This document shows positions 53,124 through 62,303 of a stretch of DNA of 64,000 nucleotides, one piece after another. Within the stretch, counting starts at the first letter, position 1; each line of letters opens with the position of its first letter. The stretch is taken from assembly GCA_041689935.1 (NCBI GenBank), contig JBDNFI010000012.1:17009-81008 (forward strand), read 5' to 3'. The translations under genes were made by a program, and so were the position numbers. This stretch comes from CAXBDP01 sp041689935. Its GTDB lineage: Bacteria > Bacteroidota > Bacteroidia > Cytophagales > Cyclobacteriaceae. The notes beneath the pieces were generated by a model. It ran no database searches. It had not been told where the DNA came from and was given only the letters and a program-made list of their open reading frames with translations.

Positions 53124-54602
53124 CTATCTTCCTCTTTCTTCATAAACCCAAGGAATCAAGGTTTGGCTAAGGATCATTAGCAGAAGGATGGAAATGAGGT
53201 TGAGAATTAAGCCGGCCTTTACCATTTGTTTCATGCTGATATAGCCACTAGAATATACAATGGCATTGGGAGGTGTGGATACGGGCATCATAAAAGCATA
53301 GCTAGAAGCGAGGGTTACAGGAATTGCCAACATGAGTGGTGGAATATTTAATCCATCGGCAATCCCCAAAACGACTGGAAGGAAAATTACACAAAGGGCC
53401 ACATTGCTCATAAGCTCTGTCATAAAAAGCATAATACTAGTGAGCACAAGTAATAAGAGCCATAGTTCCCATTGGCTATTGCCCGATACGGCTTCGCCTA
53501 CGGATTGGATAATGCCAGTGACTTCCATGGCTTTGGCCAGTGTTAGCCCTCCACCAAAGAGAAGTAAAATGCCCCATGGCAATTCTTTCGTGGTGGACCA
53601 GTCCATAATGAACTCGCCTTTTTTGAGATTCACTGGAACAATGAACATTAATATTCCTCCCGCCATTCCTATCAGGGTGTCGTTGAGGAGGTTTGTTCCA
53701 AGTATATTATTAATTGGCGACCGAAACATCCAAGTAAGAGCTGTGAGTATAAATACGGTAGCAACTAATCCTTCTGCTCTACTTATTTTCCCAAGGGCGA
53801 GTAATTTATTTACCACTAATTCTCCAGTATCTTTTTGTCCTTTTATTTTATTGGGATAGAGTATTTTCGTTAACAATACATAGGTGATTGCAAGCATAAT
53901 TACTGCTGCAGGTATGCCCACAAGCATATATTTACCAAAGGCTAAATCATAATTATAGAACTGATCCAAATAGCCAACCATTACCACATTGGGAGGAGTG
54001 CCGATAATAGTAGCAGTGCCACCAATATTGGCGCTGTAGGCAATGCTGAGAAGTAATACGAGTGAAAAGTTTTTAATACCTGCTGGGTTTTCAGCAGATA
54101 TCCTTTCGCCTAATAGTTTCACTACACTCATAGCGATAGGCAGCATCATTACAGCCGTGGCGGTATTGCTTATCCACATACTGAGGAAAGCCGTGGCAAT
54201 CATAAATCCAAGTATAATCGCATTTGGATTGGTGCCAATCATACGGATAAGGTTGAGCGCAATTCGTGAATGGAGATTTCTCTTTTCCATAGCCAAAGCA
54301 ATTAGAAATCCGCCCATAAATAGAAATACAATTGGACTGGCGTATGGACTAGAGGCTTCCTCCTGCGAGAAAATTCCGAGCATAGGCAGCGCAATCATTG
54401 GGAGCAGCGCTGTTACAGGCAGTGGCATTGCTTCTGTAATCCACCATGCTACCATCCAAGCAGCTAGGGCAATCACTTTCCAGGCCTCTGGGTTGAGTCC
54501 TGCTGGCACTGCTGCATTGAGAAAAATTGTGAATACTAATGGACCCGCAATGAGCCCAATTGCTTTTGAGATTGAAAAATCAGAAGGAGTATTCAAATCC
54601 AT
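53124..54602 (-). CDS. SLC13/DASS-family sodium-coupled anion transporter
   Basis: A 492-residue transporter with about eleven membrane segments. The two substrate-site motifs are present: STAFLSMWISNTATAVMMLP with the SNT turn, and the C-terminal MMPVSTPPNAIVYSSGYI with the STP/N turn. WWITEAMPLPVTALLP is also characteristic. DASS proteins import C4-dicarboxylates, citrate or sulfate with sodium; the substrate is not evident. It converges with the preceding small gene. Confidence 0.9.
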   Translation of the reverse strand: MDLNTPSDFSISKAIGLIAGPLVFTIFLNAAVPAGLNPEAWKVIALAAWMVAWWITEAMPLPVTALLPMIALPMLGIFSQEEASSPYASPIVFLFMGGFLIALAMEKRNLHSRIALNLIRMIGTNPNAIILGFMIATAFLSMWISNTATAVMMLPIAMSVVKLLGERISAENPAGIKNFSLVLLLSIAYSANIGGTATIIGTPPNVVMVGYLDQFYNYDLAFGKYMLVGIPAAVIMLAITYVLLTKILYPNKIKGQKDTGELVVNKLLALGKISRAEGLVATVFILTALTWMFRSPINNILGTNLLNDTLIGMAGGILMFIVPVNLKKGEFIMDWSTTKELPWGILLLFGGGLTLAKAMEVTGIIQSVGEAVSGNSQWELWLLLLVLTSIMLFMTELMSNVALCVIFLPVVLGIADGLNIPPLMLAIPVTLASSYAFMMPVSTPPNAIVYSSGYISMKQMVKAGLILNLISILLLMILSQTLIPWVYEERGR

Positions 54603-54762
54603 CTATGCTGGTGGCCTCTTTAAATGTTGGTGAGCTTCATTTTAAATAGAATGGGTAATTTCTATTTTTTTGGCCGTAACGCAAAATGATTTTACAAAGG
54701 CAAGCAGCTGAAAACTTCTGTTTTATGCTAAATCAGTAAGTAAAGGTAATTTTTGAGCAAAA

Positions 54763-54790
54763 AAAAGCTGGATCATACGAACCAGCTTTT
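54763..54790 (-). terminator. rho-independent terminator
   Basis: Arms AAAAGCTGG (54763-54771) and CCAGCTTTT (54782-54790) with a ten-base loop, and an eight-base T run on the minus strand. It lies 18 bp downstream of the small exported-protein gene at 54809. Confidence 0.85.
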
Positions 54791-54808
54791 ACATCGAATT
54801 GCTTTTTG

Positions 54809-55069
54809 TTATTTCTTGTCGAGAATTTGCTTCACGGCAGCTAAGGACAACGCAGGCACCAAGCTCATACGAACCATTTTGCTAAAGATATCTTGATCCT
54901 TATCTTCTTCTAATGAAGGAGAGGTTGAAATGGATTTTTCAGAAGAAGTGGCCATCAATTTATCCACATTTGTAGATGGATTTATAGCTTTCATCGTTAT
55001 TGCACCTGCCATTAACAAGGCAAATAAAGCACAAATATTTTTCTGATTTAATTTGAAGAGTGATTTCAT
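54809..55069 (-). CDS. small exported or membrane-anchored protein
   Basis: An 86-residue protein beginning MKSLFKLNQKNICALFALLM, with one N-terminal hydrophobic segment, a Ser/Asp/Glu-rich linker (SEKSISTSPSLEEDKDQD) and a C-terminal amphipathic helix (MSLVPALSLAAVKQILDKK). I do not recognise it. Its N-terminus resembles that of the next gene (KNICALFALL versus KNISALIAIL), so both come from one family. The ATG at 55069 is preferred over an in-frame start at 55102. Confidence 0.5.
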   Translation of the reverse strand: MKSLFKLNQKNICALFALLMAGAITMKAINPSTNVDKLMATSSEKSISTSPSLEEDKDQDIFSKMVRMSLVPALSLAAVKQILDKK

Positions 55070-55213
55070 GATTATTGTACGTCTAAGTGCTAACGGATTC
55101 ACTGTTATACTGTTTCAGAATTAGTTATAAAATTTCATTTTTAATTCTACTGAGGAAGAATGTGGCTGCAATTGGTGGGAATCGCAGCCATCTTCCTCAT
55201 CGAACCCAAAACA

Positions 55214-55600
55214 TTATCTTTCGATCATGTAGTAAGCGATGCCTTGGTAGTCAATTAGTAGCGAACTTTTGCGGAGTAAGGAGCTCAATTTTGCGTTGGT
55301 AATTATTAGCATATTTTCTACAGTTCCTTCGTAAACCAATTCATTTTGCTGATCTACTATTACAAACGTTTTTTCAAGATGAAGAGCATGACTAGCTTCT
55401 GCTTGTAACTGCTGAGAAATTTCCATTAATTCGGCTTTCATTTTCAAATCGAACCAATTTTGTTCTCTCACGAAAGGTTTTGCCTTAAGCGTATCTGAGG
55501 CATTCACATTTGCACTCATTAGCACAAGCACTCCCAAAAGGATGGCAATTAATGCACTTATGTTTTTCTGATTGATGATTGTTAGTGATAAAGTTTTCAT
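55214..55600 (-). CDS. small exported protein related to its neighbour
   Basis: A 128-residue protein with a signal peptide (LTIINQKNISALIAILLGVL to ANVNAS). The mature part has NWFDLKMKAELMEISQQLQ and strand-rich TFVIVDQQNELVYEGTVEN, LLIDYQGIAYYMIER. No named domain is recognised. It is 144 bp upstream of the 54809 gene on the same strand and shares its signal-peptide sequence, suggesting a duplicated pair. The ATG at 55600 is preferred over 55645. Confidence 0.55.
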   Translation of the reverse strand: MKTLSLTIINQKNISALIAILLGVLVLMSANVNASDTLKAKPFVREQNWFDLKMKAELMEISQQLQAEASHALHLEKTFVIVDQQNELVYEGTVENMLIITNAKLSSLLRKSSLLIDYQGIAYYMIER

Positions 55601-55728
55601 GGCTATATAAATTTTTGATTTTTTCGTTCTGTTTATGCCAGACAATAGCCAAGCTACGTGCCATGAAAGATTATTATTATTAAGTAATTGTAAATCAATT
55701 AATTATATCTTTTTGTTAATAGCAATTG

Positions 55729-55756
55729 CTGTCCGATAGCGTACGCTATCGGACAG
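55729..55756. repeat. perfect 28-bp palindrome
   Basis: Arms CTGTCCGATAGC and GCTATCGGACAG flank GTAC, giving a perfect palindrome followed by TTTTA on the plus strand. It lies between the penicillin-acylase stop and the upstream end of the 55214 gene. It could be a terminator-like element, a mobile-element end, or a protein binding site. A GCGGGAGG octamer lies 35 bp to the right (55791-55798). Confidence 0.6.
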
Positions 55757-55814
55757 TTTTATTTCATTACCGTACACCTGTTTGAAATTAGCGGGAGGGT
55801 TTTATCGAAAGTCC

Positions 55815-58214
55815 TTATTTGGAAGGGATAAGTAGCAATTTGCTTTTGCGGTTTTGCTGGATGTCGGCTTTATCCATTAGTTGCCATCTGAATGCACCAT
55901 TTGCATACATTTGGGCTTGGTCGCTATAGTGCTCGCTTAGTAAGTTGCCCGATTGCCCAGTGGGTTGTACAGACCATGACTTCTGGATTTGGCCCATGTC
56001 AATAATTATGCGCATTGCAGGGCCGAAAGTAGCGGTATAATATCCGCTGGAGTCGGGCTTGAAGCCTACATTATTTATTACTTCATTACCCCCTTTCAGT
56101 GCGATAGGTCCAACATTGAAATATTTACGAAGGCGTTCATTTTCGCCAAATGGATGAGGATGCTCTACGCTATGAACGGCTCCCCAAGTCCATTTGTCAG
56201 TATCGCGGCCAAGCTGAATCTCCAAAGCCGCGCATGTTTCAGAAAAGGCTTTACTCACAATCTCATTTCTGTTTTCTTGGGTATTGCTATTTACGTTGTT
56301 CCACCAAATGCTCGTATCATTTTCCATAAAGACTCGAGTGCTCCGTTTTTGCAAATGACTTCCGATATAGGTACCAAAAAGCTTCTGACCCATTTCATCT
56401 TCAAAGGCGTATTTTTGAATAAGGTAAATCCACTTTTGTATAATTACAGCACCTTGGCTGTTGATGGAGTAATTGCCATCCCAGTTTTTCAATAGGCTCA
56501 ATACCGACATTTCATTTGCAGATAATTTTGTTTCCATCAATAAAGGAATCAGTATTTTACTAATATGTAAATCCTCTGCCGCATACACATCGTTAATCAT
56601 GGTTTTCATTTTTTCGATGGTCCATTCATTCTCCTCTTCAATGAGCTGAGTAATTCGCTTGGCTCTATTTTCAGGCACATAATAGCCCGGATAAAGGTTG
56701 CCATCCATTCCTTCTGGTTGATTGTTTGCAGAATATACGTAGCCCCAAGGTGGGTTTTCAGCATGAGGGTTCATCTCAAATGGAAGAAAACCGACTGGTT
56801 CTTGCGCAGGGTCACTGCCATCCAGAAATAATTTACCGCTTTGGCCTTCAGGTCTTTGCCAAAGTTTGGCGGTCGTCCACCAAGCAATGTTGCCATCTAC
56901 ATCTCCATACATTATATTGAGGCCAGGACTATTGATCATGGAAGCGCCATTTTTCACTTCATTCATGGTGCTTGCTTTTATGATGTTGTAGGTTGCTTCC
57001 AAGTTTTGGTTGGGCAATTGTAAATAGCTCCACGAAACGGCCACTGGCTGGGTATAAATGGCCGCGATTTGTGGAATCACAGCGTTGATAATTGGGCCGT
57101 GTTTGCTTGATCTCACTTCGAAGCTAATATCATCACCATCTTTCACGCTGATGATTTCTGTGCGGGAGGTAAAACTGAGTTTTTCTTCGCCATACCAATA
57201 TTGATTTGGGTTTTCTGCTACAGGCTTTTCTATGTAGAAGTCCGTGTCGTCATTTTCGAACATGGTGAGGCCAACAGCCATAAAGCGATTGTGCCCTAAT
57301 AGTGGGAATGGAAAGCCAGCGGCGTAATTGCCATAGCTACTTAGTCCGGGCGCTTCAATATGAGCCTCATACCATACAGAAGGTTGGCTAAAACCCATGT
57401 GAGTGTCATTGGCGAAAAGCACTTTTCCTCCCGCCGTTTTGGATGGGCCTATCACCCAACTATTGGATCCAAGCCAAGGCGCAACAGGCAAATTATCGAG
57501 TATTTGCTGAGTGTGCGTAGAAATGGAAAGAAGATTTTCTGCCATTGCTGGATCAAAAACGGGAATTTTTTCAGCCAATTCCTCCCAGTCTATAATCAAG
57601 TCTTTTAAATAATCATTGCCTAAGGTATTCATCAAAGTACTAACTAGTGGATCTTCCCGAAATCCTTCTGCAAAGCCAAATGCCATAAAACCGGTGGTGA
57701 GATACACATCTTGCAGCGTATATGGCTCCACTGGAATACTTAATAAATGGAATTCTATAGGCTTGGGACCATTCTCCATAAACTGATTTACACCTTTGAT
57801 ATAAGCAAGGGTATTTACCTGCCAAGGTTCATTTTGTTCATTCGTCCAAAATTGTTCAATGGCCTCCTCGGCTTGGAGGGAAATCCCTAAAGTGCGAAAA
57901 AAGGTATCCGTTTCGAGCAATTCCTCTCCAAAAACCTCCGATAATCTTCCTGAAGAAACTCGCCTCAACATTTCCATTTGGAAGAGGCGATCTTGCGCAT
58001 GCACATAGCCCAAAGCAAAATGCGCATCTTCTTCCGACTCGGCAGTAATATGAGGTACGCCGAATGTATCAAAAATAATTTCAACTTCGGATGCTAACCC
58101 ATCTATTTTCAGCGTGCCTTTATAGGTTGGTTTGAGAGAATGATAGCCAACAAAAACCGTAATGGTAAGCAGTGAAATCACCAAAATAAGGCCTAGAAGT
58201 ACTTTTTTAAACAT
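55815..58214 (-). CDS. penicillin acylase (Ntn hydrolase) family protein
   Basis: An 799-residue envelope protein with an N-terminal hydrophobic anchor (KKVLLGLILVISLLTITVFV). It has the alpha-chain segment FDTFGVPHITAESEEDAHFA with LGYVHAQDRLFQMEMLRRVS, and the autoprocessing site PWLGSNSWVIGPSKT, whose Ser becomes the N-terminal nucleophile. GKVLFANDTHMGFSQPSVWY and HPFGENERLR follow. The family hydrolyses amide bonds of penicillins, acyl-homoserine lactones or other N-acyl compounds. The ATG at 58214 is preferred over 58292, which would put 26 residues before the signal anchor. Confidence 0.88.
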   Translation of the reverse strand: MFKKVLLGLILVISLLTITVFVGYHSLKPTYKGTLKIDGLASEVEIIFDTFGVPHITAESEEDAHFALGYVHAQDRLFQMEMLRRVSSGRLSEVFGEELLETDTFFRTLGISLQAEEAIEQFWTNEQNEPWQVNTLAYIKGVNQFMENGPKPIEFHLLSIPVEPYTLQDVYLTTGFMAFGFAEGFREDPLVSTLMNTLGNDYLKDLIIDWEELAEKIPVFDPAMAENLLSISTHTQQILDNLPVAPWLGSNSWVIGPSKTAGGKVLFANDTHMGFSQPSVWYEAHIEAPGLSSYGNYAAGFPFPLLGHNRFMAVGLTMFENDDTDFYIEKPVAENPNQYWYGEEKLSFTSRTEIISVKDGDDISFEVRSSKHGPIINAVIPQIAAIYTQPVAVSWSYLQLPNQNLEATYNIIKASTMNEVKNGASMINSPGLNIMYGDVDGNIAWWTTAKLWQRPEGQSGKLFLDGSDPAQEPVGFLPFEMNPHAENPPWGYVYSANNQPEGMDGNLYPGYYVPENRAKRITQLIEEENEWTIEKMKTMINDVYAAEDLHISKILIPLLMETKLSANEMSVLSLLKNWDGNYSINSQGAVIIQKWIYLIQKYAFEDEMGQKLFGTYIGSHLQKRSTRVFMENDTSIWWNNVNSNTQENRNEIVSKAFSETCAALEIQLGRDTDKWTWGAVHSVEHPHPFGENERLRKYFNVGPIALKGGNEVINNVGFKPDSSGYYTATFGPAMRIIIDMGQIQKSWSVQPTGQSGNLLSEHYSDQAQMYANGAFRWQLMDKADIQQNRKSKLLLIPSK

Positions 58215-58307
58215 TTTGATTGAATTTGCCACAAAGTAGAAAAAAATAGAATACGGGTTTAGTTTTTTGTTGAATTTGTAATGAATTGTCATCGGGTGTA
58301 ATTCTTC

Positions 58308-58338
58308 TTTGTGTAAGCGGTCAAATCTTCTATTTTTG
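58308..58338 (+). promoter_or_regulatory. Bacteroidota promoter for sucD
   Basis: TTTG at 58308-58311 and TATTTTTG at 58331-58338 are separated by 19 bp, an excellent match to the TTTG-N19-TAnnTTTG consensus. The -7 box ends 21 bp before the sucD ATG. Confidence 0.7.
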
Positions 58339-58359
58339 TGAAAAATTAAAATTCGCTAC

Positions 58360-59232
58360 ATGAGTGTATTAGTAAATAAGGATTCGAAAATAATAGTACA
58401 GGGCTTTACAGGTTCCGAAGGTTCATTTCATGCAGGTCAAATGATCGAGTATGGAACGAATGTAGTTGGTGGGGTAACTCCAGGCAAAGGCGGTCAAACG
58501 CATTTGGACCGTCCGGTATTCAATACGGTATCAGAAGCCGTAGCAAATACAGGAGCCAATGTTTCTTTGATTTTTGTGCCACCCGCTTTTGCAGCAGATG
58601 CCATAATGGAAGCTGCCGATGCAGGTATTGCCGTGATCATTACCATTACCGAAGGGATTCCAGTGAAGGATATGATCCAAGTGAAGGAATACTTATCTGG
58701 TAGAGACGTGCGTATGATTGGGCCAAACTGCCCAGGTGTAATTACTCCAGGCGAAGCTAAGGTGGGGATTATGCCAGGCTTTATTCACCGAAAAGGAAGT
58801 ATTGGCATTGTATCTCGTTCTGGTACACTTACTTATGAAGCAGTTGATCAAATAACGAAAGCAGGTCTCGGGCAGAGTACTTGTATAGGTATAGGCGGCG
58901 ACCCAATTATTGGCACTACCACCAAAGAAGCTGTGGAGCTGTTGATGAACGATCCAGAAACTGAGGCGATCGTAATGATAGGCGAAATTGGTGGTAGCAT
59001 GGAATCAGATGCTGCTAAGTGGATTCAGCAATATGGCACAAAGCCTGTGATTGGATTTATTGCTGGGCAAACAGCTCCTCCAGGCCGTAGAATGGGTCAC
59101 GCGGGTGCAATTGTAGGTGGCGAAGATGATACTGCTGCTGCAAAAATGAAAATAATGGAAGAATGTGGCCTTTTGGTCGTGCAATCTCCAGCCGAGATAG
59201 GCGATATGGTTTTGAAAGCCCTAGGGAAATAA
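58360..59232 (+). CDS. sucD: succinyl-CoA ligase (ADP-forming), alpha subunit
   Basis: TCA-cycle enzyme subunit of 290 residues that makes succinate, ATP or GTP from succinyl-CoA. It has the CoA-binding Rossmann segment KIIVQGFTGSEGSFHAGQMI, VVGGVTPGKGG, IGPNCPGVITPGEAKVGIMP and the phospho-His loop RMGHAGAIVGG. The beta subunit gene sucC is not adjacent. It has its own promoter and terminator and thus appears to be a single-gene transcript. Confidence 0.94.
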   Translation: MSVLVNKDSKIIVQGFTGSEGSFHAGQMIEYGTNVVGGVTPGKGGQTHLDRPVFNTVSEAVANTGANVSLIFVPPAFAADAIMEAADAGIAVIITITEGIPVKDMIQVKEYLSGRDVRMIGPNCPGVITPGEAKVGIMPGFIHRKGSIGIVSRSGTLTYEAVDQITKAGLGQSTCIGIGGDPIIGTTTKEAVELLMNDPETEAIVMIGEIGGSMESDAAKWIQQYGTKPVIGFIAGQTAPPGRRMGHAGAIVGGEDDTAAAKMKIMEECGLLVVQSPAEIGDMVLKALGK

Positions 59233-59256
59233 ATTTAGATCAAACGAAAGTTTTTA

Positions 59257-59285
59257 GAAAAAGCGAGCCTAGGTTCGCTTTTTTT
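59257..59285 (+). terminator. rho-independent terminator of sucD
   Basis: Arms around AAAAGCGA and TCGCTTTT form a stem that extends almost to CTAG in the centre, followed by T residues. It begins 25 bp after the sucD stop. Confidence 0.87.
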
Positions 59286-59338
59286 GTTTATTTTGGTTCA
59301 TATTTATTTATATTTTTCAACTATCAATTATTTCCACC

Positions 59339-59515
59339 ATGTTTGGATTAGGCATTATAGGAATCATTATTTACTTCTTCACGCTGATAGATGTACTCCG
59401 TAGTAATTTCTCATCAAGTACAGATAAACTAATCTGGATTTTAGTGGTCATTTTTCTTCCATTACTAGGTACGGTTCTTTGGTTTTTGATTGGGAGAGGA
59501 AAAACTTCAAGGTAA
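59339..59515 (+). CDS. PLDc_N-type small membrane protein
   Basis: A 58-residue protein with two membrane helices (FGLGIIGIIIYFFTLIDVLR and DKLIWILVVIFLPLLGTVLW) and a basic tail (IGRGKTSR). The LPLLGTVLWFLIGR segment is diagnostic of the phospholipase D nuclease N-terminal (PLDc_N) family, which occurs free-standing in many bacteria. Function is unknown. It is too short for many gene finders. It lies 20 bp upstream of another small membrane protein. Confidence 0.75.
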   Translation: MFGLGIIGIIIYFFTLIDVLRSNFSSSTDKLIWILVVIFLPLLGTVLWFLIGRGKTSR

Positions 59516-59535
59516 TTTTTAGAAAATTATTAAGC

Positions 59536-59757
59536 ATGACCCAACCAAAAAAGGAAAAGTCATTTTTGGTATTGCTTAGAGAAAAAATGGCGGATTGGGC
59601 TATGCAATATTTTGAATGGCTAAAACTTCGCCCAAACCTGAGCCTATTCCAGAAACTGTTGCATCTGCTCACTCGCATCATTGCGAGCATTTTTGTGATC
59701 GCCCTTTCGCCTATTGTTTTCCTTATTGTATTCATCACTTTCTTCGCAGCAGGATGA
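59536..59757 (+). CDS. small membrane protein of unknown function
   Basis: A 73-residue protein: a basic N-terminus (TQPKKEKSFLVLLREKMADW) then LFQKLLHLLTRIIASIFVIA and PIVFLIVFITFFAAG. No family is recognised. Its TGA stop overlaps the ATG of the next gene (ATGA), so both belong to one transcript. The in-frame start at 59479 overlaps the PLDc_N gene and was not used. Confidence 0.55.
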   Translation: MTQPKKEKSFLVLLREKMADWAMQYFEWLKLRPNLSLFQKLLHLLTRIIASIFVIALSPIVFLIVFITFFAAG

Positions 59758-60128
59758 AACGCTTGGCAGTCCATTCGAAGCTATATTGGTTTTTTGTAGC
59801 CTTGTTTCTCCTTCATCAAATGCTGCAATATGGTTTCGGCTATACTATTACCATAGCAGATGGCTATTTGGATCCTTTTACAGCACCTATTGTATTGCTC
59901 GGTGCCTGGCAGTTTGAACGAAACTGGTTTTTTGGAAAAAAGGCAATTACCTCCCGCCTTTACTTAATGGAGATAATTGCCATGACCGTTTATGTCGCTT
60001 TGGTTGGTGAGTTTCTTTTCCCATTACTTTCTTCCAAATTTTATTACGATCCCATTGACTTTTTTGCCTATGCTTTAGGCGGGTTATGTTATCAAATCAC
60101 CCTTAATAAGCCGGATGATGCGCTATGA
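59754..60128 (+). CDS. membrane protein of unknown function
   Basis: A 124-residue protein with four hydrophobic segments (LYWFFVALFLLHQMLQYGFG, FTAPIVLLGAWQFERNWFF, YLMEIIAMTVYVALVGEFLF and DPIDFFAYALGGLCYQITL). No domain name can be given. Starts with ATGA overlapping the preceding stop; a longer frame from 59616 is only an extension without support. The last 26 bases overlap the convergent end of the homoserine dehydrogenase gene. Confidence 0.6.
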   Translation: MKRLAVHSKLYWFFVALFLLHQMLQYGFGYTITIADGYLDPFTAPIVLLGAWQFERNWFFGKKAITSRLYLMEIIAMTVYVALVGEFLFPLLSSKFYYDPIDFFAYALGGLCYQITLNKPDDAL

Positions 60129-61284
60129 AAATGCCTCTTGAACTAGGGTCAAATTCCTGTATGTTTGCCAAATTCACCTGAGCAATTTTGTAACGATAGT
60201 TTTTGTTGATGTGGGATTCTTCCACGTCGATCAGCTCTAATTCACTCAAATCTTCTTCATTCTTGTATCTGATATACAGTCTGATGTTCAGATCGTTCGA
60301 AAATTCCGATGATTGATTTTGGCGCGCTTTTTTGTATTCGTAGCGGTATTCATAAGATATTGCCGAAATGTCAGATAATACCGCCGAAGCAGTAGGAAAG
60401 CTACCCGCTCCCTTTCCTATAAAAAACTGACTATCAGTAAACGCAGCACCAATTTGTACCGCATTATACTCATTCTGAACATGGTAAAAATGGCTTTGAG
60501 TAGTCACAAATTCTGGAATGACCCAGCCATGGATTTTCCCGTTATTTTTATAAGCTTTTGCTATCAATTTAAGCTTTAGACCTTTTTCGCGAGCATAATT
60601 GGTGTCTTCGGCGGATAAATGCTGTATGCCATAATTGAAGATTTGATCGGGATGGAGGAATAGGCCAAATGTATGGGCGATAAGGATGGTAAGTTTGAAT
60701 TTCGGATCGAAAGCCTCCACATCTAGTTTGGGATTGCTTTCTGCAAAACCTAATTTTTTGGCAACAGAAAGTACTTCCTCATAGCTTTTTCGGTCTTCAA
60801 TCGTGCGTGTCAGGATGTAATTGGTTGTGCCATTACAAATCCCTTCAATGCTACTGAGCAAGTCATTATCGTAGTATTCTTCCAAATTTCGAATCACTGG
60901 AATACTCCCGCACACGGACGCTTCGTAAAGGAAAGGAACTCGGTAAGCTTGCTGTAAAGCATGTAGTTCCTCCAAATGCTCAGCAATCATTTTCTTGTTT
61001 GCCGAAACCACAGCTTTACCACGTTGCATAGCCGTTTTCACGATTTCGAATGCTTCGTCCGGATCGTCAATCAGCTCCACCACCAGATTGATGTCTGAAT
61101 TGCCCAAAATATCATCTTTTTCGAAAGTGAAAATGTCGATCCCATCCGGTCTGTTCTTTTTGCGGTCTTTCACACATATTTTTAAAATCTCCGTTTTGAA
61201 GCCGGGAGTCTGTTTCAGGACTTCGAATAGTCCGCTACCAACGACACCAAAACCGAAAAGGCCTATTTTTAATTGTTTTTGCAT
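60103..61284 (-). CDS. hom: homoserine dehydrogenase
   Basis: Reduces aspartate semialdehyde to homoserine. The 393-residue protein has the NAD(P) site LFGFGVVGSGLFEVLKQ, AVVSANKKMIAEH, the family signature SVCGSIPVIRNLEEYYDNDL, GICNGTTNYILT and KLGFAESNPKLDVEAFDPKF with catalytic Asp/Lys. No fused aspartokinase domain is present. It overlaps metX by 16 bases and is the last gene of the SAM-riboswitch-controlled methionine operon. Confidence 0.92.
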   Translation of the reverse strand: MQKQLKIGLFGFGVVGSGLFEVLKQTPGFKTEILKICVKDRKKNRPDGIDIFTFEKDDILGNSDINLVVELIDDPDEAFEIVKTAMQRGKAVVSANKKMIAEHLEELHALQQAYRVPFLYEASVCGSIPVIRNLEEYYDNDLLSSIEGICNGTTNYILTRTIEDRKSYEEVLSVAKKLGFAESNPKLDVEAFDPKFKLTILIAHTFGLFLHPDQIFNYGIQHLSAEDTNYAREKGLKLKLIAKAYKNNGKIHGWVIPEFVTTQSHFYHVQNEYNAVQIGAAFTDSQFFIGKGAGSFPTASAVLSDISAISYEYRYEYKKARQNQSSEFSNDLNIRLYIRYKNEEDLSELELIDVEESHINKNYRYKIAQVNLANIQEFDPSSRGIFIAHHPAY

Positions 61285-62291
61285 GGAATAAAAGTTCTAA
61301 GTATTTCTGTAATTTTTTCAGTTTCTATCAAAAAGCCATCATGCCCATAAAGTGAATCCATAATGCTGAGATGTGACTGAGGAATATATTTCGCAATCAA
61401 GGCTTGTTCGGCGGGAGGAAATAGTACGTCGCTAGAAATGCCAATAATAATTGCTTGTGCTTCTATCTGCGCTAATGCTTTAGCTACGCTCTCTCTTCCT
61501 CTGCCTACATTATGAGAATCCATAGCCTTCGATAAGTGCCAATAAGCGAAAGCATCGAACCTATTGCTGAGTTTCTGTCCTTGGTAGCGTTGATATGACG
61601 ACGCTCTAAAGTCCTTGATTGCTTCAATGTCATCTTGCTGACTTGCCGCGTAGGTTTCGTATTGTCGATACGAAAGCATGGCAATCGCCCGTGCAGCTTC
61701 AAGTCCCTTTTTTCCAGCGTTGGGATTATTTTCTTGCCAAGTTTGATCTGCCTCTATGGCCATTCGCTGCGTTTCATTGAAGGCTCTTCCCCAAGCTGAG
61801 TGCGAAGCATTGCTCGCCAAAACACATATCTTTTTGAAAATAGTTGGTTGCATAATGGCCCATTCCAATACTTGCTGCCCACCTGTTGAGCCACCAATTG
61901 TTAAGTCAATTTGTTCAATTCTCAATTCTCTCCTGAGTAGATCATACGCGCGAACAATATCACGAATAGTTACGCTCGGGAAATCATGGTACCATGGCCT
62001 GCCCAACTCCTCAGAATAGGAAAGAGCGGAGGTACTTCCATAGCAAGAGCTGATCATGTTGGCGCAAATTATCGTGAACTCCTTTGGGTCGAATAGGCAA
62101 TTTTCTCCAAAAAGGCCTTTCCACCAGTCCAATACATTCGAATCGGCAGTCAGTGCATGGCACACCCAAATGATGGGCTTGCCATGCGAAATTTCTGCGC
62201 CAAATTGATGGTAAGAAATTTCCAATTGCGGTAATTGTCCTCCACCTTCCAAGTCGAAGGACCTATCGTATATGAATGTACGCTTTGTCAA
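61269..62291 (-). CDS. metX: homoserine O-acetyltransferase (MetX-type alpha/beta hydrolase)
   Basis: Transfers acetyl (or succinyl) to homoserine. The 340 residues have SYHQFGAEISHGKPIIWVCH, the nucleophile elbow LTIGGSTGGQQVLEWAIM, GSTSALSYSEELGRPWYHDF, IIGISSDVLFPPAEQ with the catalytic Asp, and SLYGHDGFLIETE with the catalytic His. The substrate cannot be proven by motif alone, but the pairing with the O-acetylhomoserine enzyme metY favours acetyl. It lies 12 bp downstream of metY and overlaps hom. Confidence 0.93.
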   Translation of the reverse strand: MTKRTFIYDRSFDLEGGGQLPQLEISYHQFGAEISHGKPIIWVCHALTADSNVLDWWKGLFGENCLFDPKEFTIICANMISSCYGSTSALSYSEELGRPWYHDFPSVTIRDIVRAYDLLRRELRIEQIDLTIGGSTGGQQVLEWAIMQPTIFKKICVLASNASHSAWGRAFNETQRMAIEADQTWQENNPNAGKKGLEAARAIAMLSYRQYETYAASQQDDIEAIKDFRASSYQRYQGQKLSNRFDAFAYWHLSKAMDSHNVGRGRESVAKALAQIEAQAIIIGISSDVLFPPAEQALIAKYIPQSHLSIMDSLYGHDGFLIETEKITEILRTFIPCKNN

Positions 62292-62303
62292 TTTTTGATT
62301 AGT

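Noticed and set aside
59616..59753. N-terminal extension of the 59754 membrane protein
   Set aside because: It lies wholly within the preceding gene in another frame; the ATGA overlap start is more natural.
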